A DNA stretch of 64,000 nt from Teredinibacter turnerae T7901. Lineage in GTDB: Bacteria; Pseudomonadota; Gammaproteobacteria; Pseudomonadales; Cellvibrionaceae. Position numbers and translations under genes: made by a program. The notes beneath the pieces were generated by a model, which saw only the letters and a list, made by a program, of their open reading frames with translations, was not told the origin of the DNA and did not search any database. The stretch spans positions 4,943,501 through 5,007,500 of the forward strand of contig NC_012997.1 of assembly GCF_000023025.1 (NCBI RefSeq), written 5' to 3'. Shown here piece by piece: positions 16,973-25,917 of this stretch (position 1 is its first letter; each line of letters starts with the position of its first letter).

Positions 16973-17856
16973 ACATGCGCCTCAGCCGAACGGCGGGTGC
17001 GCTGAATCAGATGGTGCAGTAGGACGCCTGTCACCCCCACAAAAGTGCCCAAGACTGTTCCAAGAATAATAAGCAGTAAGGTCAATTTTGGGATTGCCGG
17101 TTCTTCCGGCACCACCGCCGGGTCGACAATGCGAAATGCGTATTGCTTGTGAACGTTGGCAGCCACCACCCGCGCTTTCTGCGCTTTCACCAGTTCATTG
17201 AGCGACGCTTTTAAATCCATGGACGCGGTGCGCTGGAGCTCCTGATTGAGATAAGCGAGCGTCTCTTCTGCCTCGCGAATGGCGTTCGCGCGCAGTACTT
17301 CGTTTACTTCGGCAACGATTTTATTCGCCCACTCGGCCGCCAGTTCAGGTTGGCTAAAACTGACCGATATGCGAATCAGGCCTGATTCCGCATCCTTGCC
17401 CACATCCAGCACCCGACGTGAAAACCGCTTGTAGGCCTGCCACAGGGTGGGGGCTTCGGCGGGTAGTTTCCAGTTTTGGGTTTGCGCATTCCACTGCCCG
17501 CGATAAAGCACAGGCAGCAGGTTGTTATCTTCAATAAAACGGTTGATAAAATCCCGCGACGTGATCATTGCCAGCGCTTCGTTGGAAGGCAGGTCCACAC
17601 CAATATCTGGGACTGCGCTGTCGCTGCCTGGGTCGGTTCTCGCCACCGCATTTGCCTCGGCAACCACCACTTCGGCGGTGTACTTCACTGGCGTGATCAT
17701 CGCGAGCACGGCGAAGGCTCCAACAAAAACAGCGATCACCACCAACAACACCCATTTAGCACGCCAGAGGGCGCCGCCAATATCCACCAAGTGAAGCGAC
17801 TCTGGAACAGAGCCCAGTTCCAGGTAATACCGGTTGGGGTTTTCTGAATTCGACAT
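16969..17856 (-). CDS. Wzz-like chain-length determinant
   Basis: 295 residues. Two membrane helices (WVLLVVIAVFVGAFAVLAMI near 35-55 and LTLLLIILGTVLGTFVGVTGVL near 255-280) flank a periplasmic coiled-coil domain, as in polysaccharide co-polymerases. No tyrosine-kinase domain is attached and none is seen in the locus. It should set chain length with the Wzy-like protein. It is six bases after the SLBB export gene. Confidence 0.85.
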   Translation of the reverse strand: MSNSENPNRYYLELGSVPESLHLVDIGGALWRAKWVLLVVIAVFVGAFAVLAMITPVKYTAEVVVAEANAVARTDPGSDSAVPDIGVDLPSNEALAMITSRDFINRFIEDNNLLPVLYRGQWNAQTQNWKLPAEAPTLWQAYKRFSRRVLDVGKDAESGLIRISVSFSQPELAAEWANKIVAEVNEVLRANAIREAEETLAYLNQELQRTASMDLKASLNELVKAQKARVVAANVHKQYAFRIVDPAVVPEEPAIPKLTLLLIILGTVLGTFVGVTGVLLHHLIQRTRRSAEAHV

Positions 17857-17862
17857 AATTCC

Positions 17863-20550
17863 CTACCAGTTCACATTGATGTTTTCGCGGTGTTCGATCG
17901 CTTCCGCCGTCTTCCACGCTGCCGCCGCGTTCACCATAGCCGCTGTTGGCGTTACCAGATTCGCGATTATGCCGGTGATGTCCTGCCAACGACGCAGACC
18001 CCGTATTTTTTCCACATTGAGTGGAACCACAATGGTGTCTCCGGGTTGGACCTGGGTTTTGCGCCAGCCAGATTTCAATTTCTTGGCGGACCCATCAGCG
18101 CGAACCAGATAGATCAGCTTTGGCTTGGATTTACTGGTAATGCCGCCGCTGAGGCTCACATAATCCATCGCGCTGAATTTATCTTGGAATAAATGGCTGG
18201 TTGGCCGGTGGACTTCACCCACCACGGAAACCGTTTCCATCACCGGCGGAATATAAAGCTGATCACCGTCAAACAAGGTGATATCCGCGTCGGAGAGCTT
18301 GCCGTGGTTTGACTCTGCCACCAATCTCGGCAAATCGAACACCAGCCGCCCCATAGGCTCCGCATCGCGCAGCAAAGTAACCACATCGCTCGCCACCTGC
18401 AGAGATTCCGCCGGGCGAATGGTTTCGTCTGCGCGTTCCAGAATGGTGGACTTCAGCCCCAGTTCGATTTGATCGGCAAGTTGTTGCAGCTCGCGCTTTT
18501 GCGATTCGCTAATGGATTCACGCACCAACACCGCGCCGGCTGGAAACGCCATCACGGTCAGACCTCCGGCACGCTGAATCAGGCTGGATAGCTGCTCACC
18601 GGGCGCAACCCGATACATTCCTGGGTAGCGCACCTCGCCCGCCAGCTGCACCGTATGCTGTTCGCTGTATCGCGGGTCACGCTTGACGGTGACCGTATCC
18701 CAGGGTTGCAGCATCGGGTTGTCAGAACCATCACGCACAGACGCCAACGACACGCGGCGATGGGTAACCAGCGGATTGCCTGCTGCATCCACCCCCGCTC
18801 GGGACAGTTCCAGTTGCGTTGCAAGCCCTTGCTGCGGGCCTTGCGCCTGAATTTGGCCCGCGAGTGCCAGCAGGTCACTCACTCGCATATTGCGGGTAAG
18901 AGGGTAGGTGCCGGGTTCGGCCACCGCGCCATTTACAGTCACCAGGCGGGGCGAACCATACGTCTGTTGCTGCAGTTCGTTAATTAATGGCAGCAGCAAA
19001 CTGCTGCGTTGCCCTGGTGTGCTGGTCGAAAAGAGATAGAGAGAATCGCCCGCACGTAATATTGGGTCGACCTCAGTACCGCTAGCCTGCAGCGCCTGCG
19101 CGGGTGACACGACCAATAACTCAGGCCGCAAAGCGGCACTGGCACGCACAAGCAATGCCGTAGCACGGTCGGTATCGTGGCGCAAACCCGCGCTCGTAAG
19201 CAGCGTACTCAGCCGCAAACCTGGCTGGAGTGCGTAGTCCCCCGGTTGCAGGACTTCGCCACTGACGCGAACCTGCTGCGCGAGCTCGAATTGCTGACTC
19301 ACAACAGTTACCTCATCGCCGTCCTGGAGCGCCAAATCACGCCCTCGACCGGTGGCGAGATCCACTTGCAGCAGTTGCTCGCCATTATCGCGGCGCACGC
19401 GAATATTGTCTTGCAGGGCGCCGCTTTGCAGGCCGCCCGCCAGTGCAATCGCCTCGCTGATAGACGCCTTGCCAGTCAGCTCGTAGACTGCCGGACGCTT
19501 AACCTGCCCACTGATACTCACCAGTTTTTTTGCCACGGGCACAAACACAGTATCGCCCGCGAGCAAGCGCGTATCTTCGAACTCACCCGTGGTTAACAGG
19601 CGATATAAATCGAGTTCTGCTAACACCTTGCCGCCGCGTTCGACACGCACGGTACGGAAAGAGCCAATGTCGCTGATTCCGCCTGCTGCGGCCAGCACGT
19701 CCACGACCGACGCCAGTGAACCCACCACATAACTGCCGGGCTCACCCACTTCACCGAGCACCCGGACCTGTATTGAGCGCAATGCGCCCATACTCACATG
19801 GGCTTCGGTACCGATAAGTTTTTCTGCGTAGAGCCCGGCCAGCCGCTCCTTCACCACCTGAAAACGCGAACCCGCCACGGCAATGGGGCCCAACTGGGGC
19901 AGCTCGAGAGTGCCCTCTCGGCTGACCGTATAGGTATCGCTCGCGGTTTCAGCTCCGGTGAGCTGTACGCTAATCTGATCACCCGCGCCGAGCACATAGT
20001 CTTCTGGAACCGGCAGGTTATCCAGCGACTGAACCTGCGGGTTACTGCTGAACAATCGGCTGCCGAAACGTTGTAAGGTCGTGGTGTCAGCGTTGTCCGC
20101 CGGGAGTATGCTCAAGCTCGGACTTTCGCCCTGAAACAGGGGCTCGCCTTTCAGGCGCAGTACCGCCTCGCTGGCAGAGAGACCCGCGAGCGGAATTTCC
20201 GCCAGCTTATCCAGTATCAATTGGCCCGCGTCGTTTACCACAAACAAGGATTGCCGTTTGAGCAGTGGCGCCGCCGGACTCTGGCTGTCTTCAGTGAGGG
20301 TTAAATAGAGGGTGGTGCCAGGGCGAATTTTCAGCACTTCGGCACTGCTGCTAGCGGAATCGTCTATCGCAACCTCCGGCTCATCAGCGACGGCGATGTA
20401 TTCTTCCAGCAACTTGTCCTGCGCAGCGGGCGCGGCTTGCCGGATTTGCTGGGCGGGTTCGGCTGCCGTGCTCAGCTCCGCCACCAAAGAGAGAGTCAAC
20501 GCAGTTAAACTGAAACAAAAACTGCGTTTAACGCTGTTCCTTATCATCAT
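17863..20550 (-). CDS. Large Wza-like polysaccharide export protein with six SLBB domains
   Basis: About 895 residues from ATG 20550 (an earlier in-frame start at 20619 overlaps the yjbH-like gene). Signal peptide MMIRNSVKRSFCFSLTALTL. A Poly_export region (DYVLGAGDQISVQLTG) is followed by six SLBB starts of the pattern V-x-GxVxxPxxY: VRVLGEVGEPGSY, VSISGQVKRPAVY, VRVSGEVLQPGDY, VTVNGAVAEPGTY, VQLAGEVRYPGMY and VSVVGEVHRPTSH. E. coli Wza has far fewer and is about 380 residues. No lipobox Cys is obvious. Role: periplasm-spanning outer-membrane exit for the polysaccharide. Thirteen bases after the yjbH-like gene. Confidence 0.85.
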   Translation of the reverse strand: MMIRNSVKRSFCFSLTALTLSLVAELSTAAEPAQQIRQAAPAAQDKLLEEYIAVADEPEVAIDDSASSSAEVLKIRPGTTLYLTLTEDSQSPAAPLLKRQSLFVVNDAGQLILDKLAEIPLAGLSASEAVLRLKGEPLFQGESPSLSILPADNADTTTLQRFGSRLFSSNPQVQSLDNLPVPEDYVLGAGDQISVQLTGAETASDTYTVSREGTLELPQLGPIAVAGSRFQVVKERLAGLYAEKLIGTEAHVSMGALRSIQVRVLGEVGEPGSYVVGSLASVVDVLAAAGGISDIGSFRTVRVERGGKVLAELDLYRLLTTGEFEDTRLLAGDTVFVPVAKKLVSISGQVKRPAVYELTGKASISEAIALAGGLQSGALQDNIRVRRDNGEQLLQVDLATGRGRDLALQDGDEVTVVSQQFELAQQVRVSGEVLQPGDYALQPGLRLSTLLTSAGLRHDTDRATALLVRASAALRPELLVVSPAQALQASGTEVDPILRAGDSLYLFSTSTPGQRSSLLLPLINELQQQTYGSPRLVTVNGAVAEPGTYPLTRNMRVSDLLALAGQIQAQGPQQGLATQLELSRAGVDAAGNPLVTHRRVSLASVRDGSDNPMLQPWDTVTVKRDPRYSEQHTVQLAGEVRYPGMYRVAPGEQLSSLIQRAGGLTVMAFPAGAVLVRESISESQKRELQQLADQIELGLKSTILERADETIRPAESLQVASDVVTLLRDAEPMGRLVFDLPRLVAESNHGKLSDADITLFDGDQLYIPPVMETVSVVGEVHRPTSHLFQDKFSAMDYVSLSGGITSKSKPKLIYLVRADGSAKKLKSGWRKTQVQPGDTIVVPLNVEKIRGLRRWQDITGIIANLVTPTAAMVNAAAAWKTAEAIEHRENINVNW

Positions 20551-20563
20551 ATTCAAGGCTCTG

Positions 20564-22012
20564 TTACTGACCAAAACGGTCAAAATAATGGGCTGGGCGC
20601 AACCTGCTCTCCCCGCCATGTAAATCCAGTGGACGATTCACCAGTTGGGCGACATCGTCGATATCGTTGCGTGCATCCATTGTGAAACGCTGGCCCGCGC
20701 TTTCTCCGAACGGTAATACCAGCGTCAACCCAAAACGATGCTCACGTTCATCACCGTCAACCGATGTTGGTGTTTCACGATCGTCCAGTGGATCGTCAAT
20801 CTCGCTCAGACTACTCCACAGCTGCACCGCTGTACCATTAGAGAACCGGTAACCCGCGCCCAGCCACACGCCTTCATCGCCCGCCACAAATCGACCGGCC
20901 AGTAAGCGGGCATAGGCTCGGCCAGCCTGGAGATTCACTCCACCCAAGGCCGAGGTTGCGTAGTGCTCGCCAAGCGAAAAAGCCGCACTCTCGCGGGCGT
21001 TAATTCGATCGAGCCGGAATTCCAGGTTCAGCCAGTCCAGGCCGCTGGGAATTATTGCCTGTACACCTGCACCGGCCAGATATTCGTCCAGCAAACCTGC
21101 GCTAAACGCCAGCCCCCCGGCGTGATTGCCGTGACGCCAGCCAAAAAAAGCGCGCTCCAGGCCCGCCCGCTTGTCGTGACGCCGGGCATCCAAATCGAAA
21201 ATACGCGGCAGATCACTCACGCCAGCAGCATCGGCCGTCGTTTGTTCATTGTCAGCCAACTGCCAGCGCAGGTAGCCGCTCACGCCCAACTGCCAATGGT
21301 CGCCCGGTTGCCAGCCTGCGTGCAAATAACTTTTCCAATCCGCATAAAAATCGCCATCGTTTTGCTGGATGCGCGAATCTATTCCAATCGGTTGCAGCAC
21401 CAGGGCGATATTTGGTTCAGGTGAAAGTCGCCACCCCGTCAGCAGGCCCGAAGCCAAATCCATTGTCGCCGACCAGGGCAATGAAAGTTCGCCTGAATGC
21501 GTTTGCGGATAAGTATCGCAGGCATCGGGGAACGTCGACGCCGTCTGAATCAATTGCCTGCGCGGCAGCATCCTCTGGTAGTAGCGCGCCAGTAATGCGC
21601 GAGAAAAAACTAAACAGTCCAGCTTCCCGGGAGCGCGCAATCGCACCCGTATTTCACGGATCTCGGGCGGCGCAGACTCGTGTACGATCCGCACAACCCG
21701 CCCAAGATTCTCGCCAGAGCCAGTTAAATAATGCCCCGGTAACGACAACCATAGAATCTCATTTTCGACGGTAAGCCGCGTGTCCCTATACCCCTGATTT
21801 TTCAGTAGCCCGTCTATCAAGTCAGTGTTCACTTGTGCGTAAACCACCATACTTGCCAGCATCGAAATTGCGATCAGCACGCACCCAGCAGACTGAGGCA
21901 GAGCGCGGAAAATTGCCACCCACCCCTTGGGCGAGCGCGGCTTTAACAAAGTTTTACTCATCTGGTCGTTAAGCTTTACACAACTCGTTATACTTATTGG
22001 TATAGGCGCCAA
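20564..22012 (-). CDS. YjbH/GfcD-like outer-membrane EPS protein
   Basis: Up to 482 residues; the ATG at about 21961 (MSKTLLKPRS) is an equally likely start. Signal/membrane segment SAGCVLIAISMLASMVVYA. An N-terminal domain with GRVVRIVHESAPPEIREIRVRLR is the pattern I associate with YjbH (DUF940), and the rest has barrel-like alternation (VWLGAGYRFSNGTAVQLWSSLS) ending in a terminal aromatic-rich ARPAHYFDRFGQ-like tail. YjbH/GfcD proteins sit in the outer membrane and help export EPS; here it is first in the transport operon. Confidence 0.7.
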   Translation of the reverse strand: MAPIPISITSCVKLNDQMSKTLLKPRSPKGWVAIFRALPQSAGCVLIAISMLASMVVYAQVNTDLIDGLLKNQGYRDTRLTVENEILWLSLPGHYLTGSGENLGRVVRIVHESAPPEIREIRVRLRAPGKLDCLVFSRALLARYYQRMLPRRQLIQTASTFPDACDTYPQTHSGELSLPWSATMDLASGLLTGWRLSPEPNIALVLQPIGIDSRIQQNDGDFYADWKSYLHAGWQPGDHWQLGVSGYLRWQLADNEQTTADAAGVSDLPRIFDLDARRHDKRAGLERAFFGWRHGNHAGGLAFSAGLLDEYLAGAGVQAIIPSGLDWLNLEFRLDRINARESAAFSLGEHYATSALGGVNLQAGRAYARLLAGRFVAGDEGVWLGAGYRFSNGTAVQLWSSLSEIDDPLDDRETPTSVDGDEREHRFGLTLVLPFGESAGQRFTMDARNDIDDVAQLVNRPLDLHGGESRLRPAHYFDRFGQ

Positions 22013-22083
22013 GGCTTATCCTATTAACACGTTAACTTATACACATTAATTTAAGTGAGTTAACCTAAAAGAGTGATGCACTC

Positions 22084-23232
22084 ATGCTTGCAGGTAAAAG
22101 GCTTTACCTCTATTCCGATGCTAATGTTGTTGGCGGCCACGAAATTCTAACTGCAGCCATCGCCAATACCCTGGCCACGCGTTTTAGTTGCGAAGTACAT
22201 TTCGCGTTTTACGCTGAGGCCATCGCACCTTTACTTAACAGCGCGGTGCAGCCTCTGCGATTGCCTTTTCACTGTAAAGAGCCGAAATTCCGGCATGCAC
22301 ATCAGTGGGATACAACCTTGCTGCGGCAACAACTGGATCAGATTCAACCGCAGCTCGCAGTTATTTCACAAGGCTATATCGAGTCTGGCCTGCGCGGACT
22401 ACTCGCCGCTCGACGTGCCGGCATTTACACCGGCTCGTACATTCCATTTGGCCAAAGCAACCGAGAGCTTGGTAACCGCTTCGCACTGCTACGCGACCTT
22501 ATAGGCGGCGCATTGTACCGGCTCAATGCGTTTTATTTGACTATCAGTCATTCACAAGCCGCGTTTTTACAACAGCGCATCAATCACCAGCCTCTGCGTA
22601 TCGTGAACAACCCGGTCAACCTCAAACCGGAAGCCCCAAGTCCACCTCCGGTCCAAACCGATTTTACCACCGCCGATGTGCTTCATCTGGCAGTCATCGG
22701 CCGCGTTAATTTCAAACAAAAAAATCAAGCGCAACTTATAGCGGTAGCGCAACAACTGAGAACCCAACGCCAACAAATAAAGTTTCACATTGTTGGCGAT
22801 GGCCCCGATTTGGGTCAGCTAAAACACGCTGTCGACAAAGCCGGTTTAAATAAGGCGTTTAACTTTCATGGCTGGCTCAACAAACGTGAGCTCGCCGCAC
22901 TACTGCAGCAGCAGATTCATTGCGTGCTGCTGCCTTCTATCTACGAAGGATTGCCACTCGCCTTCCTGGAAAGCGTCTACCGCGGCAAGCCCGTAATATG
23001 TTCCAACCTGCCTTTCGTAAACGACTACAACCTGCCCGCATATATGCGCTTTAACCCACACCGATCCTCGTCTATCGCTGAGTGTATTCGCCAGTTTCCC
23101 AAGGCTTATCGCCAGCAGGATATGCGGGAAATACAGCATCAGGTATTGCAAATAAACAGTACCGATCAGTTTGACAGCGACATCGGCTCCGCTTTCGCCG
23201 CGCTTTTTGCCGAGGCAGAAAAATTTGCGTAA
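22084..23232 (+). CDS. Glycosyltransferase, GT4 type, opposite strand inside the EPS locus
   Basis: 382 residues. N-terminal half with YLYSDANVVGGHEILTAAIANTLA; C-terminal half with VIGRVNFKQKNQAQLIAVAQQL, FHIVGDGPDL and the GT4 signature PSIYEGLPLAFLESVYRGKPVI (E-x7-E). Cytoplasmic GT-B enzyme adding a sugar to the repeat unit. It is the only plus-strand gene in the locus interior, divergent from the yjbH-like gene (about 70 bases between them, so a shared promoter region), and its 3' end overlaps the sulfotransferase gene 23166-24149 tail to tail by 67 bases. Confidence 0.85.
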   Translation: MLAGKRLYLYSDANVVGGHEILTAAIANTLATRFSCEVHFAFYAEAIAPLLNSAVQPLRLPFHCKEPKFRHAHQWDTTLLRQQLDQIQPQLAVISQGYIESGLRGLLAARRAGIYTGSYIPFGQSNRELGNRFALLRDLIGGALYRLNAFYLTISHSQAAFLQQRINHQPLRIVNNPVNLKPEAPSPPPVQTDFTTADVLHLAVIGRVNFKQKNQAQLIAVAQQLRTQRQQIKFHIVGDGPDLGQLKHAVDKAGLNKAFNFHGWLNKRELAALLQQQIHCVLLPSIYEGLPLAFLESVYRGKPVICSNLPFVNDYNLPAYMRFNPHRSSSIAECIRQFPKAYRQQDMREIQHQVLQINSTDQFDSDIGSAFAALFAEAEKFA

Positions 23233-24149
23233 CCCCACTCGCTAACGAGATCGCGGCCAAGATAGTCACTGAGCGCTTCCACTTCATTGACATAACGTGC
23301 GCGAATTTTCTGTGCGAGCGCTGGATCGAGTTTTTCTTTTACGGCCCCGGCAAAAATAATTTTGCGATAACCTGCACGCAAGACTTTAAAAATACGTTTG
23401 CCAATCCGCTTGCGCAGAATCTGCTTAACACCAAATAACCGCTTGTCTAAAAACTGCTTCAACCGCCTGTTGCGTACTTCCACCTGGGCGTTCACTTGCT
23501 GCAGTTCCATCGCGGCTGGCGGCGTTAAACCCAACCAATCCCACAGCCCGCCCATAACTTGCGCGTTATCCACTTTAAAATCATCGTATATCACGATTTT
23601 TATCTGGCTCACCGGAAACAACGCAGTAAAGCGCTTAATATGCTCCACATAGCGCAGGCGTTCGCTGTAATACAAAAAGGAGGCATCGAAAACATGGCGC
23701 GGCAACTTTTCGCCGCGGCGGCGCTGCGGCTCGAGGGCAAGCGCGTCCTCCAGAGACGTCACTTCCTCAAACGGGCAGCTGTTGCGCAATAGTTGCTTGT
23801 GGTAAGTAAATAAAAACTCGGCAGGTTCACGCAACAGAATAATGATTCGCGCATCCGGATTAAACTGATGTATCTCTTCCGCCGCTTTCGCAGAGTATAA
23901 ATACGCGGTAGACCCTTCCAGCCAATAGCGATAGTCACCACTTCGATACAGCGCCAGATAATTTTTTAATGTGCGCGCCTGTTTGCTCAAGTGGAAATAT
24001 TGCGAGCGAATGTCCGAACAGAAGAAACTCGGTTCTTTCGCCGAGCAGGCATTTATTTCAGGGTGCTGCCGTAAAAATGAAAACACCGCACTGGTACCCG
24101 ATTTCGGCTGGCCGACAATAAACAAATTAGGTTGCGGTTGTGCTGTCAT
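23166..24149 (-). CDS. Sulfotransferase 1
   Basis: 327 residues. The PAPS 5'-phosphosulfate loop FIVGQPKSGTSAVFSFL opens the protein, followed by HPEINACSAKEPSFFCSD as in carbohydrate sulfotransferases of the heparan-sulfate type, and ARIIILLREPAEFLFTYH, which carries the 3'-phosphate-binding region. It transfers sulfate from PAPS to a sugar hydroxyl or amine. Start at 24149, one base after the upstream sulfotransferase gene. A basic C-terminal region ends in a short low-complexity tail. Confidence 0.85.
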   Translation of the reverse strand: MTAQPQPNLFIVGQPKSGTSAVFSFLRQHPEINACSAKEPSFFCSDIRSQYFHLSKQARTLKNYLALYRSGDYRYWLEGSTAYLYSAKAAEEIHQFNPDARIIILLREPAEFLFTYHKQLLRNSCPFEEVTSLEDALALEPQRRRGEKLPRHVFDASFLYYSERLRYVEHIKRFTALFPVSQIKIVIYDDFKVDNAQVMGGLWDWLGLTPPAAMELQQVNAQVEVRNRRLKQFLDKRLFGVKQILRKRIGKRIFKVLRAGYRKIIFAGAVKEKLDPALAQKIRARYVNEVEALSDYLGRDLVSEWGYANFSASAKSAAKAEPMSLSN

Positions 24150-24150
24150 A

Positions 24151-24996
24151 TTAAGCCTCGACCCAGTGCTGCAAGTCGCAGCTCAAAAAATCCTCGAGAC
24201 GCAGTGTATCGTCGCGCAATTTAGCTGCTAGCCAGGCGCGATCATCTGCTGTCACCACCTCACGTGCGGATTTGTCCAGTGGCCGATAGAGATGATTGAT
24301 CATCTGGCTGTTTTTGATTCTACCCAGCATGGAGGCAAAGCCAAGATCCCGCGCTTTAATGGCTGCAAGTTTCAACATTTTGGCGAGAGCAACATTCTTT
24401 GGTTGTCTCGCCTCTCGAACCTTTGCGCCAAAATCTACACAATCTAGCGCATCTAAGCCAAGAAACTCAAACACGGCATACGCATGTTCCCGAGGGTGCT
24501 GTTGTAGATTTTCGAAAAAACTGATGTGTAGGAGATGCGAGGGAATCTGTTCGCTAAAACGCTTAATTGGTTGATAATAAAGACTGCTTTGGATAATGCC
24601 AGGCCGTATTTGAACGGCCTCTTGCAACGGGCAATTGATTAAACCACTGGCCCGCAAATAGAAGTAGTGAGAAATGCTACGCTCCACCGGGTGGCGCAGT
24701 GTGGTCATGACCTTGGCTTCGGGAAAGTCCTGATGAATACGTATCGGCGCCTGTTCGTCAAACAAATAACCGTGAGAAATTTCGCCTTTAATACTTGCCG
24801 TCGCTGGGGCAGCACGAAAAAATCCGCGATACCAGTCTTCACCGCGTGCGTAATATTTATCGAAATAATAAATATCTTTAGCATCCGGCACAAAACACTG
24901 GGGATGATTCGACAACACATTATAGAGCCACGTGGAACCGGATTTATCGGGCCCGATATACAGAAAATCGGGCCCAAAGTTGGACGCATGTTGCAT
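24151..24996 (-). CDS. Sulfotransferase 2
   Basis: 281 residues. PAPS loop FLYIGPDKSGSTWLYNVLSNHP, then DAKDIYYFDKYY and a phosphate-binding VMTTLRHPVERSISHYFYLR. Same fold as its two neighbours but clearly diverged, so a distinct position or sugar may be sulfated. Its start abuts the stop of sulfotransferase 3 directly, a sign of tight translational coupling. Confidence 0.85.
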   Translation of the reverse strand: MQHASNFGPDFLYIGPDKSGSTWLYNVLSNHPQCFVPDAKDIYYFDKYYARGEDWYRGFFRAAPATASIKGEISHGYLFDEQAPIRIHQDFPEAKVMTTLRHPVERSISHYFYLRASGLINCPLQEAVQIRPGIIQSSLYYQPIKRFSEQIPSHLLHISFFENLQQHPREHAYAVFEFLGLDALDCVDFGAKVREARQPKNVALAKMLKLAAIKARDLGFASMLGRIKNSQMINHLYRPLDKSAREVVTADDRAWLAAKLRDDTLRLEDFLSCDLQHWVEA

Positions 24997-25917
24997 TTAG
25001 GCCGCGACTCCACGCCAGTGGCTTAAATCGCGTGCAAGTAGCGCTTCCAGCTTATCGATTTCCTGCATGTAACCCTGTTCAAGCGTGCGCCGGGTAGTTT
25101 CCTCAAGCGCAGGCTTGGTTAAATTTTTATGCTTGAATTTAACATACGCATCCAGCAAAAACCGCGGTGTCACAGGACGCAGCGCGGCTTTGAGGGGGGA
25201 CGGCTTGGTAAGAACACTATTGAGCCACGCATTTTTGGGCTTACCTCCCTGGTTGTAGGCAACCCCAGTTTCCGCCTTAAATGCCGGATCCACCCCGAGA
25301 AACTCAAACACGTCCCGGACCACGCTATCGACATTATGTTGCAGATCTTCCTGCAAAATAATTTTTATATTATCGCGCGAAAAGTGTGCAAAATAGCGCT
25401 CCAGCTGTGCAGAGTAAAACCCCATGCTGCGGTAGTGCCACAGGTGCTCCCAATTATTGGCGATGCGTTCCGGCTCTTGCGCCAGGGCCGCTTGAAAATC
25501 GCCGAGCGGCTCACGCCCTTCCCGCAAGGTATACAGATAACTCGAATACGCACGCTCAACAGGGTTGCGCAACACTGCAATTAATTTTGCGTGCGGAACT
25601 TTAGCCGCAATATTTTGCGCAGCACAGGGCGAATACAAATAATTAGCCGATGCCTCACCCACGGCCGTATTATCGCCAGCTTTGTCGAACAGCTGACAAT
25701 AGTCAGCCCAGCTGGTAACCGCTTTACGGTTAATTTCACGCTCATCACCTGGGCCTGCAAATGTCACCGCCTGCTCGGGAAACGCAAAATACATGGGTTC
25801 TTTGGGGTTGCTCAAAAACACCTGGGGATGCTGACGCAGATACTCGTACAAACTCGAGGTGCCACTGCGAGCAGCGCCAATGATAAAAAAATTGGGAAGC
25901 GTAACGGACTGACTCAT
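24997..25917 (-). CDS. Sulfotransferase 3
   Basis: 306 residues. PAPS loop FFIIGAARSGTSSLYEYLRQHP, then LSNPKEPMYFAFPEQ and LIAVLRNPVERAYSSYLYTLREG, a complete sulfotransferase pattern. It is first of three in a row, coupled by ATGA to the LpxL-like gene upstream. Three adjacent enzymes point to a polysaccharide carrying sulfate at more than one position. Confidence 0.88.
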   Translation of the reverse strand: MSQSVTLPNFFIIGAARSGTSSLYEYLRQHPQVFLSNPKEPMYFAFPEQAVTFAGPGDEREINRKAVTSWADYCQLFDKAGDNTAVGEASANYLYSPCAAQNIAAKVPHAKLIAVLRNPVERAYSSYLYTLREGREPLGDFQAALAQEPERIANNWEHLWHYRSMGFYSAQLERYFAHFSRDNIKIILQEDLQHNVDSVVRDVFEFLGVDPAFKAETGVAYNQGGKPKNAWLNSVLTKPSPLKAALRPVTPRFLLDAYVKFKHKNLTKPALEETTRRTLEQGYMQEIDKLEALLARDLSHWRGVAA

